In this document: in pieces, positions 26,499 through 35,243 of the stretch | Layout of the letters: every line of letters begins with the position of its first letter | Position numbering within the stretch: position 1 is the stretch's first letter | Source of the DNA: Candidatus Gastranaerophilales bacterium | Lineage (GTDB): Bacteria > Cyanobacteriota > Vampirovibrionia > Gastranaerophilales > Gastranaerophilaceae | Assembly: GCA_944324385.1 (NCBI GenBank) | Contig: CALUWD010000004.1 | Span: 32,317-96,316 of the forward strand | DNA length: 64,000 nucleotides | Reading direction: 5' to 3' | The notes under the pieces: generated by a model | Database searches by the model: none | The model's input: only the letters and a program-made list of their open reading frames with translations | Told to the model about the DNA's origin: nothing | Program-made: the position numbers and the translations under genes

Positions 26499-28214
26499 AT
26501 GGCTAAAGAAATGTTCACAGGTGCGGAAATATTCCTAAAATCATTGGAAGCAGAGGGAGTTGACGAGATTTTTGGATACCCCGGCGGTGTCATTTTAAAT
26601 ATATATGAGGCATTATACAATCAGGACAAAATTAAACACTATTTAGTACGACATGAACAAGCTGCAATTCACGCTGCAGAAGGTTATGCCCGTGTATCAG
26701 GTCGCCCCGGTGTTGCCCTTGTAACTTCAGGTCCCGGAGCTACAAATACTATAACAGGTATTGCAAATGCGTATTATGATGGCTACCCGCTTGTTGTTTT
26801 TACGGGACAGGTTTCAACGGAACAAATAGGTAATGATGCTTTTCAAGAGGCAGATATCGTTGGCATTACACGCTCTTGCTGTAAGCACAATTACCTTGTC
26901 AAAGATGTAAAAGATTTAGCAAGAGTTATAAAAGAAGCCTTTTATATTGCTACAACAGGCAAACCCGGTCCTGTTGTAATTGATATGCCAAAAGATATTT
27001 TAACGGCAAAAACTACTTTTGACTATCCAAAAGAAGTAAAACTGGTAAGCTATAACCCAACCTACAAGGGGCACCCCTTGCAAATTTCAAAAGCGCTAAA
27101 ACTTTTAAGAGAAGCACAACGCCCTGTGATTATCTCTGGTGGTGGTGTTTTGCAGGCAGGCGCACATCATGAATTAACTAAATTAGCTCAACTTTTAGAA
27201 TTGCCGGTTGCTCACACTTTAATGGGCAAGGGAACTTATCCAGAAAGTTCACCGCAAAGCCTTGGCATGCTTGGTATGCATGGAAATTACTGGGCAAATT
27301 ATGCTGTTGTCCATGCTGATGTTATTTTTGCGGTTGGTACTCGTTTTAATGACAGAATTACAGGATGTCTAAAGCGTTTTGCAAGAGATTCTCAGGTAAT
27401 TCACGTAGATATTGACCCTTGTTCAATTTCTAAGAATGTAAAAGTTGATATTCCAATTGTTGGTGATGCTAAAAATGTTCTTAGCGCAATGATAGAAGAA
27501 TTGACTTCAAAACCATTTACTATTGACCATGTTGCAAAAGAAAAATGGCTTAAACAAATTGATGAGTGGAAACAAAAACGTGCAATTCCTGAGTGTCCTT
27601 CAGACAAGTTAAGTGCAGTTAAGGTTATTGAAACAATTTATGAATATACAAAGGATTTTAGACCCATTGTATGTACTGAAGTCGGACAACATCAAATGTG
27701 GTGTGCGCAAATGTTCAAGTTTGACGAACCACGCCGTTTTATTACATCAGGCGGCTTAGGAACAATGGGATTTGGCTTTCCTGCTGCAGTAGGTGCTGCC
27801 GTTGCAGATAAAAATGCTCTTGTAATAAACATTGCAGGCGATGGCTCAATCCAGATGAATATTCAAGAACTTGCAACTTGTATGGACTATGGTCTAAAAG
27901 TTATCAACTGTGTTATTAACAACGGTTATTTAGGCATGGTTCGTCAGTGGCAGGAAAAATTATTTAATAAACACTACAGTCAAACAAAAATTTCAGCTCC
28001 TGACTTTGTAAAACTTGCACAGGCTTATGGAGCAAAGGGTATTAGAGTTGAAAAAGAAGAAGAAATAATCCCTGCACTAAAAGAGGCAATGGAATCGAAT
28101 TGTTCAGTATTTATTGATTTTGTTGTAGAAAACTTTGAAATGGTTTATCCTTGGGTGCTTGCAGGGCAACCTTTGAATAAAGTTTTACTTTCAAATGACC
28201 AAAAAGTTTGCTAG
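26499..28214 (+). CDS. ilvB: Acetolactate synthase, large (catalytic) subunit
   Basis: This ThDP enzyme makes acetolactate or acetohydroxybutyrate, the first committed step to valine, leucine and isoleucine. Motifs: FGYPGGVILNIYEAL; catalytic Glu53 in VRHEQAAIHAAEGYAR; the FAD-binding middle domain; and the ThDP/Mg site GDGSIQMNIQELATCMDYGL. 571 residues is normal. GGAG lies seven bases before the ATG, and a TATAAT hexamer sits at 26461-26466. The regulatory subunit gene follows directly. Other branched-chain genes (ilvC, ilvD, leu) are not in the window. Confidence 0.97.
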   Translation: MAKEMFTGAEIFLKSLEAEGVDEIFGYPGGVILNIYEALYNQDKIKHYLVRHEQAAIHAAEGYARVSGRPGVALVTSGPGATNTITGIANAYYDGYPLVVFTGQVSTEQIGNDAFQEADIVGITRSCCKHNYLVKDVKDLARVIKEAFYIATTGKPGPVVIDMPKDILTAKTTFDYPKEVKLVSYNPTYKGHPLQISKALKLLREAQRPVIISGGGVLQAGAHHELTKLAQLLELPVAHTLMGKGTYPESSPQSLGMLGMHGNYWANYAVVHADVIFAVGTRFNDRITGCLKRFARDSQVIHVDIDPCSISKNVKVDIPIVGDAKNVLSAMIEELTSKPFTIDHVAKEKWLKQIDEWKQKRAIPECPSDKLSAVKVIETIYEYTKDFRPIVCTEVGQHQMWCAQMFKFDEPRRFITSGGLGTMGFGFPAAVGAAVADKNALVINIAGDGSIQMNIQELATCMDYGLKVINCVINNGYLGMVRQWQEKLFNKHYSQTKISAPDFVKLAQAYGAKGIRVEKEEEIIPALKEAMESNCSVFIDFVVENFEMVYPWVLAGQPLNKVLLSNDQKVC

Positions 28215-28222
28215 GAGAAAAA

Positions 28223-28702
28223 ATGAGCACATTACATACATTATCTATTTTGGTAACAAATGAATCCGGCGTTTTATCACGTGTTGTGGACTTGTTTTCA
28301 GGCAGAGGCTACAATATTGAAAGTCTTACTGTAGCGCCTACAATCGATAGGAATTATTCAAAAATAACAATTACAACAATTGCAACAAATGAAGCTGTTG
28401 AGCAAATTTGCAAGCAGCTACATAGAGTTATACCTGTCTTAAAAGTTTCTGATTTATCTGTAAATGATGCTATTGAGCGAGAAATTGTCATGGTTAAATT
28501 GCAAGTTAAAGACGAAGATGCTGACAAGATTTTAAGAATAGCAGAAGTTACAGGCGCTAAGGTCATTGATATTACCGACAAAAACTACACCTTGCAAATT
28601 GTTGCGGATGAAAAACAAATTCAAGCGTTAATCGAGCTTATAAAACCCTACGGCTATAAAGACTTTGTAAGAAGTGGCAAGGTTGCGCTTTCAAGAAATT
28701 AA
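28223..28702 (+). CDS. ilvN: Acetolactate synthase, small (regulatory) subunit
   Basis: The small subunit activates IlvB and confers feedback inhibition by valine. I start at the ATG at 28223, which has AGGAG five bases upstream, rather than at the TTG at 28208. The ACT domain spans about 5-75 ([20 protein letters not shown] with the effector-site Asn and Gly), and the C-terminal domain ([18 protein letters not shown] and onward) activates the large subunit. About 159 residues is standard. It lies 8 bp after ilvB and overlaps the convergent panD gene by four bases. Confidence 0.96.
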   Translation: MSTLHTLSILVTNESGVLSRVVDLFSGRGYNIESLTVAPTIDRNYSKITITTIATNEAVEQICKQLHRVIPVLKVSDLSVNDAIEREIVMVKLQVKDEDADKILRIAEVTGAKVIDITDKNYTLQIVADEKQIQALIELIKPYGYKDFVRSGKVALSRN

Positions 28703-29040
28703 ACAATCTTGTTTTTATCATCAACATGCACAATTTTGGGTATAAAGTTTTGTTGTTCTTTTTCATCAAGAATTGCGTAAGCAACAATAATTACTTTGTC
28801 ACCTTTTTGCACTTTTCTTGCTGCAGCGCCATTTAGGCAAATAGTGCCAGAATTTTTTTCACCCTCTATAACATATGTGGAAAATCTTTCACCATTGTTG
28901 ATGTCTAAAATCTCGACTTTTTGATTAACTTTAATATTTGACGCCTCAAGCAAGGCTTTATCTATTGTAATTGAGCCGACATATTCAAGATTTGCATCTG
29001 TTACAGTTGCTCTGTGTATTTTTGCGTATAAGAATTCCAT
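28699..29040 (-). CDS. panD: Aspartate 1-decarboxylase proenzyme
   Basis: PanD turns aspartate into beta-alanine for pantothenate and CoA. I start at [20 protein letters not shown] (ATG at 29038-29040). The chain self-cleaves at Gly22-Ser23 (YVGSITID), giving the pyruvoyl group on the new N-terminus. Other conserved parts are [13 protein letters not shown] and [16 protein letters not shown]. About 113 residues is close to the usual 115-130. No panB or panC is near. The 3' end overlaps ilvN by four bases on the opposite strand. Confidence 0.95.
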   Translation of the reverse strand: MEFLYAKIHRATVTDANLEYVGSITIDKALLEASNIKVNQKVEILDINNGERFSTYVIEGEKNSGTICLNGAAARKVQKGDKVIIVAYAILDEKEQQNFIPKIVHVDDKNKIV

Positions 29041-29225
29041 TAACATAGCGTAATTATTTTATCAAAAAAATAAAAAACAAGCATAAAAAAAACTGACCCA
29101 AAGAGCCAGTAAATTTACCACATATTAGAGAGAGGAATTAGAGAGAAAACTTTTTGAAACTTATTTTAGCCATATTATCTTTACACTTTTACTATTCCCA
29201 TAGTAAAATTTTTTATAACGTTTAA

Positions 29226-30032
29226 ATGGAAATTGTTTACATTTTGTTACAAATTAATCTGCTAATAAGAAAAATCCTTGCAAAGTCTTGTTGTTTTTTT
29301 GTATTTGACAAAAAACTAAAAAGGGCTGTGGAAAATTATTTCCTGTATTTTAATTTTAAATATTTGCACCACTTTTCAACTATAAAATATAAAATATTGC
29401 CAATTGGAAGTTTTTGTTTTCCGCGCGTTGTTTGTACTCTTGCAAATATCAAGCCTCGCAAAATTTATGGTGAAAAAACCTGTCCTTTTGATTTGGCTTT
29501 TTATTTAGATCTTGAGTCTGTTTGCATGCTTTTGGAAAATAATTTTGAAAATTTTTTTGATGACGTTGAATTCGACCACTCTCGGGGGTGCTGGGTCAAT
29601 AAAAAGCTTAATATAATTTTTAATCATGATACAAATCCCCTGAAAAGTAATTTTATTTGTAAATATAAAAATAGAATAGAAAATTTTTATAATTATGTAG
29701 AAAATTCACCTTGCTTGTTTTTTGTTTATTCTACTTGGTATGAGGGTGAGTTTTTGAATGACGATTTTAAAAAGCTTTATTTGACATTGCAAAAGATTAC
29801 AAAAAACAAGCCTTTTGGCTTGGTTATTTTAAATCATTCTTTGTCTAAGGTTGACAATTTGCCTGAAAATGCAACTATTTTGGATGTATCAGATTTTAAT
29901 TTAGACGATTGGTTAAACAAAATTAAGTCTAAAGACGGTTTGCTTTTTGCAAGCAAGTTAGGTGATAAAATGAGTAAATTTATTCAAAAGGTTTTACTTT
30001 CCAATGCAAAAGTTTTCAAAAATATTGTTTAA
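29226..30032 (+). CDS. DUF1796-like putative cysteine peptidase
   Basis: Residues about 57-110 read ILPIGSFCFPRVVCTLANI then CPFDLAFYLDLESVCMLL, with an NHD motif later (LNIIFNHD, about 135-142). This Gly-Ser-x-Cys ... CPFD ... HD pattern is that of the DUF1796 family, described as putative papain-like peptidases often linked to capsule or glycan loci. The coding strand is very AT-rich and no ribosome site precedes the ATG, so the true start may be downstream. The final 39 bases overlap mnmE on the other strand. Activity is not shown. Confidence 0.55.
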   Translation: MEIVYILLQINLLIRKILAKSCCFFVFDKKLKRAVENYFLYFNFKYLHHFSTIKYKILPIGSFCFPRVVCTLANIKPRKIYGEKTCPFDLAFYLDLESVCMLLENNFENFFDDVEFDHSRGCWVNKKLNIIFNHDTNPLKSNFICKYKNRIENFYNYVENSPCLFFVYSTWYEGEFLNDDFKKLYLTLQKITKNKPFGLVILNHSLSKVDNLPENATILDVSDFNLDDWLNKIKSKDGLLFASKLGDKMSKFIQKVLLSNAKVFKNIV

Positions 30033-31322
30033 AATATTATCTGTAATAACCTCTCCGCTAATTTCGCCCAGATTTGTGAGTGCAGCCTTAAGGTCTATGC
30101 TTATTAAATCTTGTAATTCTTGTTGATTTGCACCTTCTAGAGCATTGTTAAGTGCTTCAAGAGAAAGCTTTAGACAATTTTGATGTCTTTGATTTGTTAA
30201 AAACTCATTTTCTGTTGGATTTAGACCTATTATTTCTTTGTAGAGAGCATTTTTAAGCTCTTCTATACCTTCTTTTGTAACAGAACTGATTGAAATTTCG
30301 CCATTTTGCGATATTGATGGGCATAAATCACATTTTGTGCACACTATTAAATGTTTTTTATTTTTCGCAAGTTCAAAAATTTCCCTGTCTTTATCATTTA
30401 TTCCCACTTGCCCATCATAGAGGCAAAGCACAACATCGGCTTGCTCAATTGCTGATTTTGACTGTTCTATGCCTATTTTTTCTACCTTGTCGGCACTTTC
30501 GTTTCTTATTCCTGCTGTATCTATTAAAGTTGCACTAATGCCGTTTAAATCAAGAGTTTCTGTTATTGTGTCGCGCGTTGTACCTTCGATTTCGGTAACA
30601 ATTGCCCTGTCAATATTTAAAAGAGCATTAAATAAGGACGATTTGCCTGCATTCGGGCGACCTGCAACGGCTATTTTAACTCCTTGCCTTAAAATGTTAT
30701 GAATACGGGCATTTTTCAGGATTTCTTCAATATTTTTTATTGAATTTTCAATTTTTTCAATAATTTCATCATAACTAACTTCTGCGACATCTTCAGGAAA
30801 ATCAAGCGAGGCAATGATTCTGCCTAAAATATCGCTTATTTGTGTTTTAATTTCCTCTATTTTTATTTTAAGCGCACCAGATAGGTTGTTTGCAGCGCCT
30901 TGTGCTGATTTTGTCGTTTTTGCATTTATTAAATCTAACACTGCTTCAGCCTGTGACAAATCAATTTTATGATTTAAAAATGCCCTTTTTGTAAATTCTC
31001 CACGCTGTGCAAGCCTTGCGCCGTTCTCAAGTATTAAGTTTAAAATTTCATTTATAACAACAGGTGAGCCATGGGTTTGTATTTCTGCTACATTTTCACC
31101 TGTATAGCTATGTGGGGCAACAAATGGTAGGACAATTACCTCGTCAATTTTTTTGCCATTATTTAAAATCCAGCCATGGTTAATAATTTTAGGCACAATT
31201 TTTTTATTAAATATTTTTTGTACTATTTCAATTGAATTTTCGCCGCTAACCCTTATTACACCTATACCTCCGGTGCTAAGTGGTGTGGCTGTTGCGCAAA
31301 TTGTATCAAATGTATAATTCAT
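29994..31322 (-). CDS. mnmE: tRNA modification GTPase MnmE
   Basis: MnmE with MnmG makes the 5-carboxymethylaminomethyl-type changes on wobble uridine. The N-terminal formyl-THF-binding domain begins DTICATATPLSTGGIGVIRV. A helical domain and G domain follow: GRPNAGKSSLFNALL (Walker A, about 218-232), DTAGIR, and CTKCDL in place of the usual NKxD. The C-terminal CIGK carries the catalytic Cys. 442 residues is normal. It lies next to yidC but points away from it, unlike the common co-directional arrangement. It overlaps the convergent DUF1796-like gene by 39 bp. Confidence 0.97.
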   Translation of the reverse strand: MNYTFDTICATATPLSTGGIGVIRVSGENSIEIVQKIFNKKIVPKIINHGWILNNGKKIDEVIVLPFVAPHSYTGENVAEIQTHGSPVVINEILNLILENGARLAQRGEFTKRAFLNHKIDLSQAEAVLDLINAKTTKSAQGAANNLSGALKIKIEEIKTQISDILGRIIASLDFPEDVAEVSYDEIIEKIENSIKNIEEILKNARIHNILRQGVKIAVAGRPNAGKSSLFNALLNIDRAIVTEIEGTTRDTITETLDLNGISATLIDTAGIRNESADKVEKIGIEQSKSAIEQADVVLCLYDGQVGINDKDREIFELAKNKKHLIVCTKCDLCPSISQNGEISISSVTKEGIEELKNALYKEIIGLNPTENEFLTNQRHQNCLKLSLEALNNALEGANQQELQDLISIDLKAALTNLGEISGEVITDNILNNIFENFCIGK

Positions 31323-31397
31323 ATATGAATAATATCATGTTTAAGGTAAAATTAAAATTGATAATCGCCAAAATGGCATGACAACATAGGAGAGAAT

Positions 31398-32483
31398 ATG
31401 GATTTTATAGGATTTACCCTTTCAATATTACAATCTTTAGCAAGAATTGCAGGCAACTGGGGGCTTGCAATTATACTTTTGACAATTATAGTGCGTGCTT
31501 GCATGTGGCCATCAAGCATCAGCCAGCAACGCTCTATGCGCAATATGCAAATTTTGCAACCTAAAATGAAAGCAATTCAGGAGCGCTACAAAAGCAATCC
31601 AGAAATGATGCAGCAAAAAATGATGGAGTTTTACAAAGAACACAAATTTAACCCCATGTCAGGCTGCTTGCCACTTTTATTACAGTTGCCTATTTTTATC
31701 TTATTATACACTGCGCTTATGAGCCCTCAGTTTATTCAGCAAGCTGGAAATGCTAAGTTTTTATTTATTAATAGGCTTGATGCAACAATAAAAAGTACAG
31801 CAGGGCAATCTTTTGACGGTAAATTTGTTGTTGGGCCTTATGATACTTTTACTACAGGAAAAACAGCAACTGTATACCTTGGCGATAAAGTACTTCAAAA
31901 TGTTAAAATCGATCGTCCAACTAAAGCTGTTACTGTTCAGGGCGAAATTAAGCCGAAGCAAAATTTTGACTTAAAAATGTATCCTGATAGTTTAAAATTA
32001 ACTTTCGCCGAATTAAAAGAAATTAAGAAGGTTGAAGTTAATGTTATAGATAATCAAACAAAAGAAACCGAAAAAGTAACATTTTTACCTGTTGATAGTA
32101 TACTTGCTGCAAATGTACCTGTTGCTGATGTCCAAAGCGAGGTTCATTATGATGTAATTTTCCTTGTATTACTTTTTGCGTTTACTATGTGGGTTTCGCA
32201 AAAAGTTATGATGTCAACACAAAAAGGTGTGCAACAAGATCCTACGCAACAGGCAATTCAAAAATCTATGGGAACTGTAATGCCACTTATGATTGGTTTA
32301 ACTTTTATTTTCATCCCTATTCCCGCCGGTGTGCTTTTATATCTTGTAACAAGTAATATTTTCCAAATTGTACAAACTGTTATAATTAACAAACAGCTTG
32401 ATAAAGAAGATGAAAATAAAAAAGCTTCATCAAGTACGGATATCGACGGCGCTAAAAAAATAGAGCCTAAAGAAGTAAAGTAA
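31398..32483 (+). CDS. yidC: Membrane protein insertase YidC/Oxa1, with enlarged loop domain
   Basis: YidC inserts proteins into the inner membrane. The conserved core is clear: NWGLAIILLTIIVRACMWPS (TM), the cytoplasmic hairpin (MRNMQILQPKMKAIQERYKS) and CLPLLLQLPIFILLYTALMS. Unlike E. coli, there is no large periplasmic domain before these helices. Instead about 130 beta-rich residues (roughly 120-250) sit where the short P2 loop should be, followed by helices FLVLLFAFTMWVSQ and IGLTFIFIPIPAGVLLYLVT. AGGAG precedes the ATG. A terminator follows at 32503-32528. Confidence 0.93.
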   Translation: MDFIGFTLSILQSLARIAGNWGLAIILLTIIVRACMWPSSISQQRSMRNMQILQPKMKAIQERYKSNPEMMQQKMMEFYKEHKFNPMSGCLPLLLQLPIFILLYTALMSPQFIQQAGNAKFLFINRLDATIKSTAGQSFDGKFVVGPYDTFTTGKTATVYLGDKVLQNVKIDRPTKAVTVQGEIKPKQNFDLKMYPDSLKLTFAELKEIKKVEVNVIDNQTKETEKVTFLPVDSILAANVPVADVQSEVHYDVIFLVLLFAFTMWVSQKVMMSTQKGVQQDPTQQAIQKSMGTVMPLMIGLTFIFIPIPAGVLLYLVTSNIFQIVQTVIINKQLDKEDENKKASSSTDIDGAKKIEPKEVK

Positions 32484-32502
32484 TTTTTTTGCTAAGCCTT
32501 TG

Positions 32503-32528
32503 AAAACCTGCCTTTTGGCAGGTTTTTT
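32503..32528 (+). terminator. Rho-independent terminator after yidC
   Basis: AAAACCTGCC and GGCAGGTTTT pair around TTTT, ending in six T. Confidence 0.85.
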
Positions 32529-32569
32529 AATATTTCTTAATATTTTTAAAATTAAAAGGCAATTTTTAA

Positions 32570-32739
32570 TAGAGCAAATACTTTATTAAAGAGTAAGGGA
32601 ATTGAACTTAAAGGAAGATAAAAACCACGACACAGGCTAGTTTTTGCCAAGTTGTCTGGATAAAAAAAGTACATTTATTACTCTCTCTTAATATCCTCGT
32701 GTTTTAAATGCTTGTCTGAAATAAACAAGCATTTTTTTT
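32570..32739 (+). ncRNA. Candidate structured small RNA ending in its own terminator
   Basis: This 170-nt stretch has no ORF but nested pairings. AGAGTAA (32590-32596) pairs with TTACTCT (32678-32684). Inside, CCA/TGG, GACA/TGTC and GGC/GCC stack around a TAGTTTTT loop (about 32626-32659). A separate hairpin AATGCTTGT/ACAAGCATT followed by eight T (32707-32739) is a strong terminator, although yidC already has its own. I could not match it to 6S, SRP, tmRNA or RNase P RNA, and saw no convincing promoter. The call rests on structure alone. Confidence 0.35.
32707..32739 (+). terminator. Orphan terminator directly before repeat island A
   Basis: AATGCTTGT (32707-32715) pairs with ACAAGCATT (32725-32733) and is followed by eight T. 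No protein gene ends here on the plus strand other than yidC, which has an earlier terminator. Confidence 0.7.
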
Positions 32740-33136
32740 GCGAGCGCAGCTCGAAAGCTAGTGCGACTGCACTGCTTGAGAGCAAGCGAGCCTTGAGAAT
32801 GTGAAGCCCGTGACGGCTGCGATGAGCAGGCGGACAGGGCGAACTGGACTAGTGCGCAGCTCGAGGCGGTGTTTACACCAGCCGAGAGCAAGCGAGCCTT
32901 GAGAATGTGAAGCCCGTGACGGCTGCGATGAGCAGGCGGGTTTTTTGTCATGCCGAACTTGTTTCGGCATCTTAGTAGTGAACACTTTATGATGTTAATT
33001 GGCAAATTATTTAGACCCTGCCCGGCAGGGTTGTAAGACCCTGAAACAAGTTCAGGGTGACGGTTTGGGTCGTTCAGGGTGATGAGGTGTTCAGGGTGTG
33101 TTAATCGTCATGCCGAACTTGTTTCGGCATCTTAGT
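32740..33136. repeat. Repeat island A: duplicated 56-bp module plus 26-nt palindromes
   Basis: Two identical 56-bp copies (32778-32833 and 32884-32939) begin GAGAGCAAGCGAGCC and end GATGAGCAGGCGG, 106 bp apart. They are followed by 26-nt palindromes: GTCATGCCGAAC... at 32947-32972 and 33107-33132, and the reversed form AGACCCTGAAAC... at 33036-33061. ACCCTGCCCGGCAGGGT (33014-33030) is another palindrome. This fills most of the yidC-sigma gap (32484-33382). From 33140 to 33382 I see only plain AT-rich sequence. Confidence 0.85.
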
Positions 33137-33382
33137 AATGGACTGTTACAGTGTCAATCGCTTATGGCAATAGAGTTTGCTGTTAATATTAGATATTAAA
33201 TTGTTGGGCATATTTAGCAATATTTGTCAAATACATTAGTTAATTTTTTGTTAGTATTTAACCGCTTGCAATCAAGTTTTTTTATATGAGCTGCGTTTTA
33301 CTGCCAGTTTATCAAGTTTTTCATTTCTTTTTATGTTTCATCTATTTTTTAAAAAATAATATAAAACTCGTAAAAGAAAATT

Positions 33383-34210
33383 TTACACAATAGATTTATT
33401 CATTCTCTCGGTGCGTTTTGCGCTCAATATGTTTCTTAATTTCATAATCGCCTGAGCGTGCAATTGGCAGACACGTGATTCTGAAACATTTATCGCTTCG
33501 CCAATTTCTTTTAATGTCATATTTTCGTGATAATAGAACACAAGCAGCATTCTTTCACGTTCGGGGAGTTTTTTAAGTGCAGCTTCTAATTCACGCTTAG
33601 CGTCTTTCTTTTCCATTTCTTCTTCTGGACGTTGGGAATTTTTATCTTCAATTGTATCAATTATTTCAACACTATCTTCACCTACACCTTTTTTATCATA
33701 AAGCGAATCAACCGATGTATCTGAGGCTAAAATTTCCTCAACTTTTTCTTTTTCCATGCCCATTACATCAGCTATTTCCTTTGTAGTTGCTGCGCGACCA
33801 AGTTCTTGTTTTAACTTTTCTGCAGTTAATTTTATGTCTTTAATTTTCTTTCTAATTGTTCGCGGTAGCCAATCCGATGAGCGAATTCTATCTATTATGG
33901 CGCCTCTAATTCTCATAAGGGCATAAGTTTCAAATTTTGCACCTTTGTTTGGTGAAAATTTTTCAATAGCATCAATAAGACCTTCAACGCCATAACTTGC
34001 AATGTCTTCATAGGAAAAACTGGGTGGCAAATTAACTTTAACGCGCCCTATGACGTAGCGCGTAAGGTAAATATATTGGACAATAAGTTTATCGCGAACA
34101 ATTTTATTTGTGCGATCAAGATAATATTCTTCCCACAAATTTTTCAATTCTTCGTCGGATAATCTTACGATTTTTTTATATGAATCGACCTCTATATTTT
34201 CTTGATTCAT
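33383..34210 (-). CDS. FliA/WhiG-family (sigma-28 type) RNA polymerase sigma factor
   Basis: An alternative sigma factor that classically reads flagellin and motility promoters. Region 2 is very clear: LPPSFSYEDIASYGVEGLID followed by AIEKFSPNKGAKFETYALMR and IRGAIIDRIRSSDWLPRTIR (about 60-118). Region 4 ends with LKEIGEAINVSESRVCQLHA, the hallmark HTH of FliA. 275 residues is a little long (FliA about 240), the excess being acidic residues near 175-205. No flagellar genes and no FlgM anti-sigma are in the window. Candidate target promoters sit at 39795-39822 (minus), 58538-58565 and 60549-60576. It stands between two repeat islands. Confidence 0.95.
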   Translation of the reverse strand: MNQENIEVDSYKKIVRLSDEELKNLWEEYYLDRTNKIVRDKLIVQYIYLTRYVIGRVKVNLPPSFSYEDIASYGVEGLIDAIEKFSPNKGAKFETYALMRIRGAIIDRIRSSDWLPRTIRKKIKDIKLTAEKLKQELGRAATTKEIADVMGMEKEKVEEILASDTSVDSLYDKKGVGEDSVEIIDTIEDKNSQRPEEEMEKKDAKRELEAALKKLPERERMLLVFYYHENMTLKEIGEAINVSESRVCQLHAQAIMKLRNILSAKRTERMNKSIV

Positions 34211-34389
34211 TTAATACTATATCCCAAGTCCTATTTTAATAATATTGTCATTTAAGAATGTTTTTTTGACATCATATATCTATATGAAAAGAAGTGATTT
34301 TATTCGCTTTAACAGATGATGTGCGACTTTGTGCAAAATTGTAAAATAGCATTTGTTACAAGATATGTAACGATTAAATATCCCTAATC

Positions 34390-34413
34390 AGCCGCGAAAG
34401 CGGCTCTTCTTTT
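34390..34413 (+). terminator. Orphan terminator directly before repeat island B
   Basis: AGCCGC-GAAA-GCGGCT (34390-34405) has a stable GAAA tetraloop and a pyrimidine-rich tail. No plus-strand protein gene lies in the 180 bp upstream (34211-34389), so it may end a small RNA or belong to the repeat island. Confidence 0.6.
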
Positions 34414-34975
34414 GTTACACGAATCGAGCGAGCTTAGTGCGACTGCACTTAGCGAGCGAAGATGAGTGCATAAGTGTGTGAAGCACGCATGCGGTTGCGA
34501 TGAGCAAGCGCAAAGTGCGTAACCGTTCTAAATCGAGCGAGCTTAGTGCGACTGCACTTAGCGAGCGAAGATGAGTGCATAAGTGTGTGAAGCACGCATG
34601 CGGTTGCGTTCAGCAACCAGGTTTTTTGTCATGCCGAACTTGTTTCGGCATCTTAAGAAAATGTCCCATTTAGGTAACATCTGAAAAAGTTAGCGGTTAA
34701 TAGTTTTAATGCGTGGGTTAATGAGACCCTGAAACGAGTTCAGGGTGATGAGGTGTCAGGATGAGGGGTTAATCGTCATGCCGAACTTGTTTCGGCATCT
34801 TAGTAATGGACACTTTATGATGTTAATACGCAAATCTTTTAGACCCTGCCCAGTAGGCTTGTAAGACCCTGAAACAAGTTCAGGGTGACGGTTTTGGTCG
34901 TTCAGGGTGACAAGATGGGTCGTTCAGGGTGACAAGATGGGTCGTTCAGGGTGATGAGGTGTCAGGGTGAGTGAA
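34414..34975. repeat. Repeat island B: 78-bp direct repeat plus 26-nt palindromes
   Basis: Two identical 78-bp copies (34422-34499, 34531-34608; offset 109) start AATCGAGCGAGCTTAG and end GCGGTTGCG. Palindromes of the GTCATGCCGAAC... type lie at 34628-34653 and 34775-34800, and reversed AGACCCTGAAAC... forms at 34724-34749 and 34864-34889. A 22-bp period repeat around GTCGTTCAGGGTGA occurs at 34897, 34919 and 34941. It fills most of the 34211-34997 gap; 34211-34389 holds no recognisable gene. Confidence 0.85.
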
Positions 34976-34997
34976 ATTAGTAATTAGCGAAAATGCC

Positions 34998-35243
34998 CTA
35001 TTCTATAATCTCATACAAGCTTGCAGCTTCATTGATTGAAACATTGCCATTTGGCACTTTTAGAACGCGGACTTTTTTAATATTTTCTTTAAATTCTATT
35101 GTAATTACATCTCCTGCTTTAAGTACTTTTGCAGGCTTTGCAGGATTATCATTTACAAACACTCTTGCGCTTTCGCAAACTGAATTTGCAACAGTTCTTC
35201 TTTTTATTAATCTTGAAACTTTTAAAAATTTATCTAATCGCAT
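34998..35243 (-). CDS. rqcP: S4-domain RNA-binding protein RqcP (YabO/Hsp15-like)
   Basis: RqcP binds stalled 50S subunits and assists the RqcH-driven addition of C-terminal tails to trapped peptides. The 81-residue protein is a single S4 fold starting MRLDKFLKVSRLIKRRTVAN, which as I recall it is nearly identical to the start of B. subtilis YabO, followed by VFVNDNPAKPAKVLKAGDVI. It overlaps the upstream PfkB-type kinase gene by 10 bp. No rqcH gene is visible here. Hsp15 of proteobacteria is a longer relative; the short form favours RqcP. Confidence 0.9.
   Translation of the reverse strand: MRLDKFLKVSRLIKRRTVANSVCESARVFVNDNPAKPAKVLKAGDVITIEFKENIKKVRVLKVPNGNVSINEAASLYEIIE

Noticed and set aside
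32688..33005. Minus-strand ORFs across repeat island A
   Set aside because: Their peptides (SRASHSQGSLAL repeated) are translations of the duplicated module, with no ribosome site.
34266..34294. TTGACA at 34266-34271 as a promoter for a small RNA
   Set aside because: A perfect -35 hexamer but no acceptable -10 at 15-19 bp.
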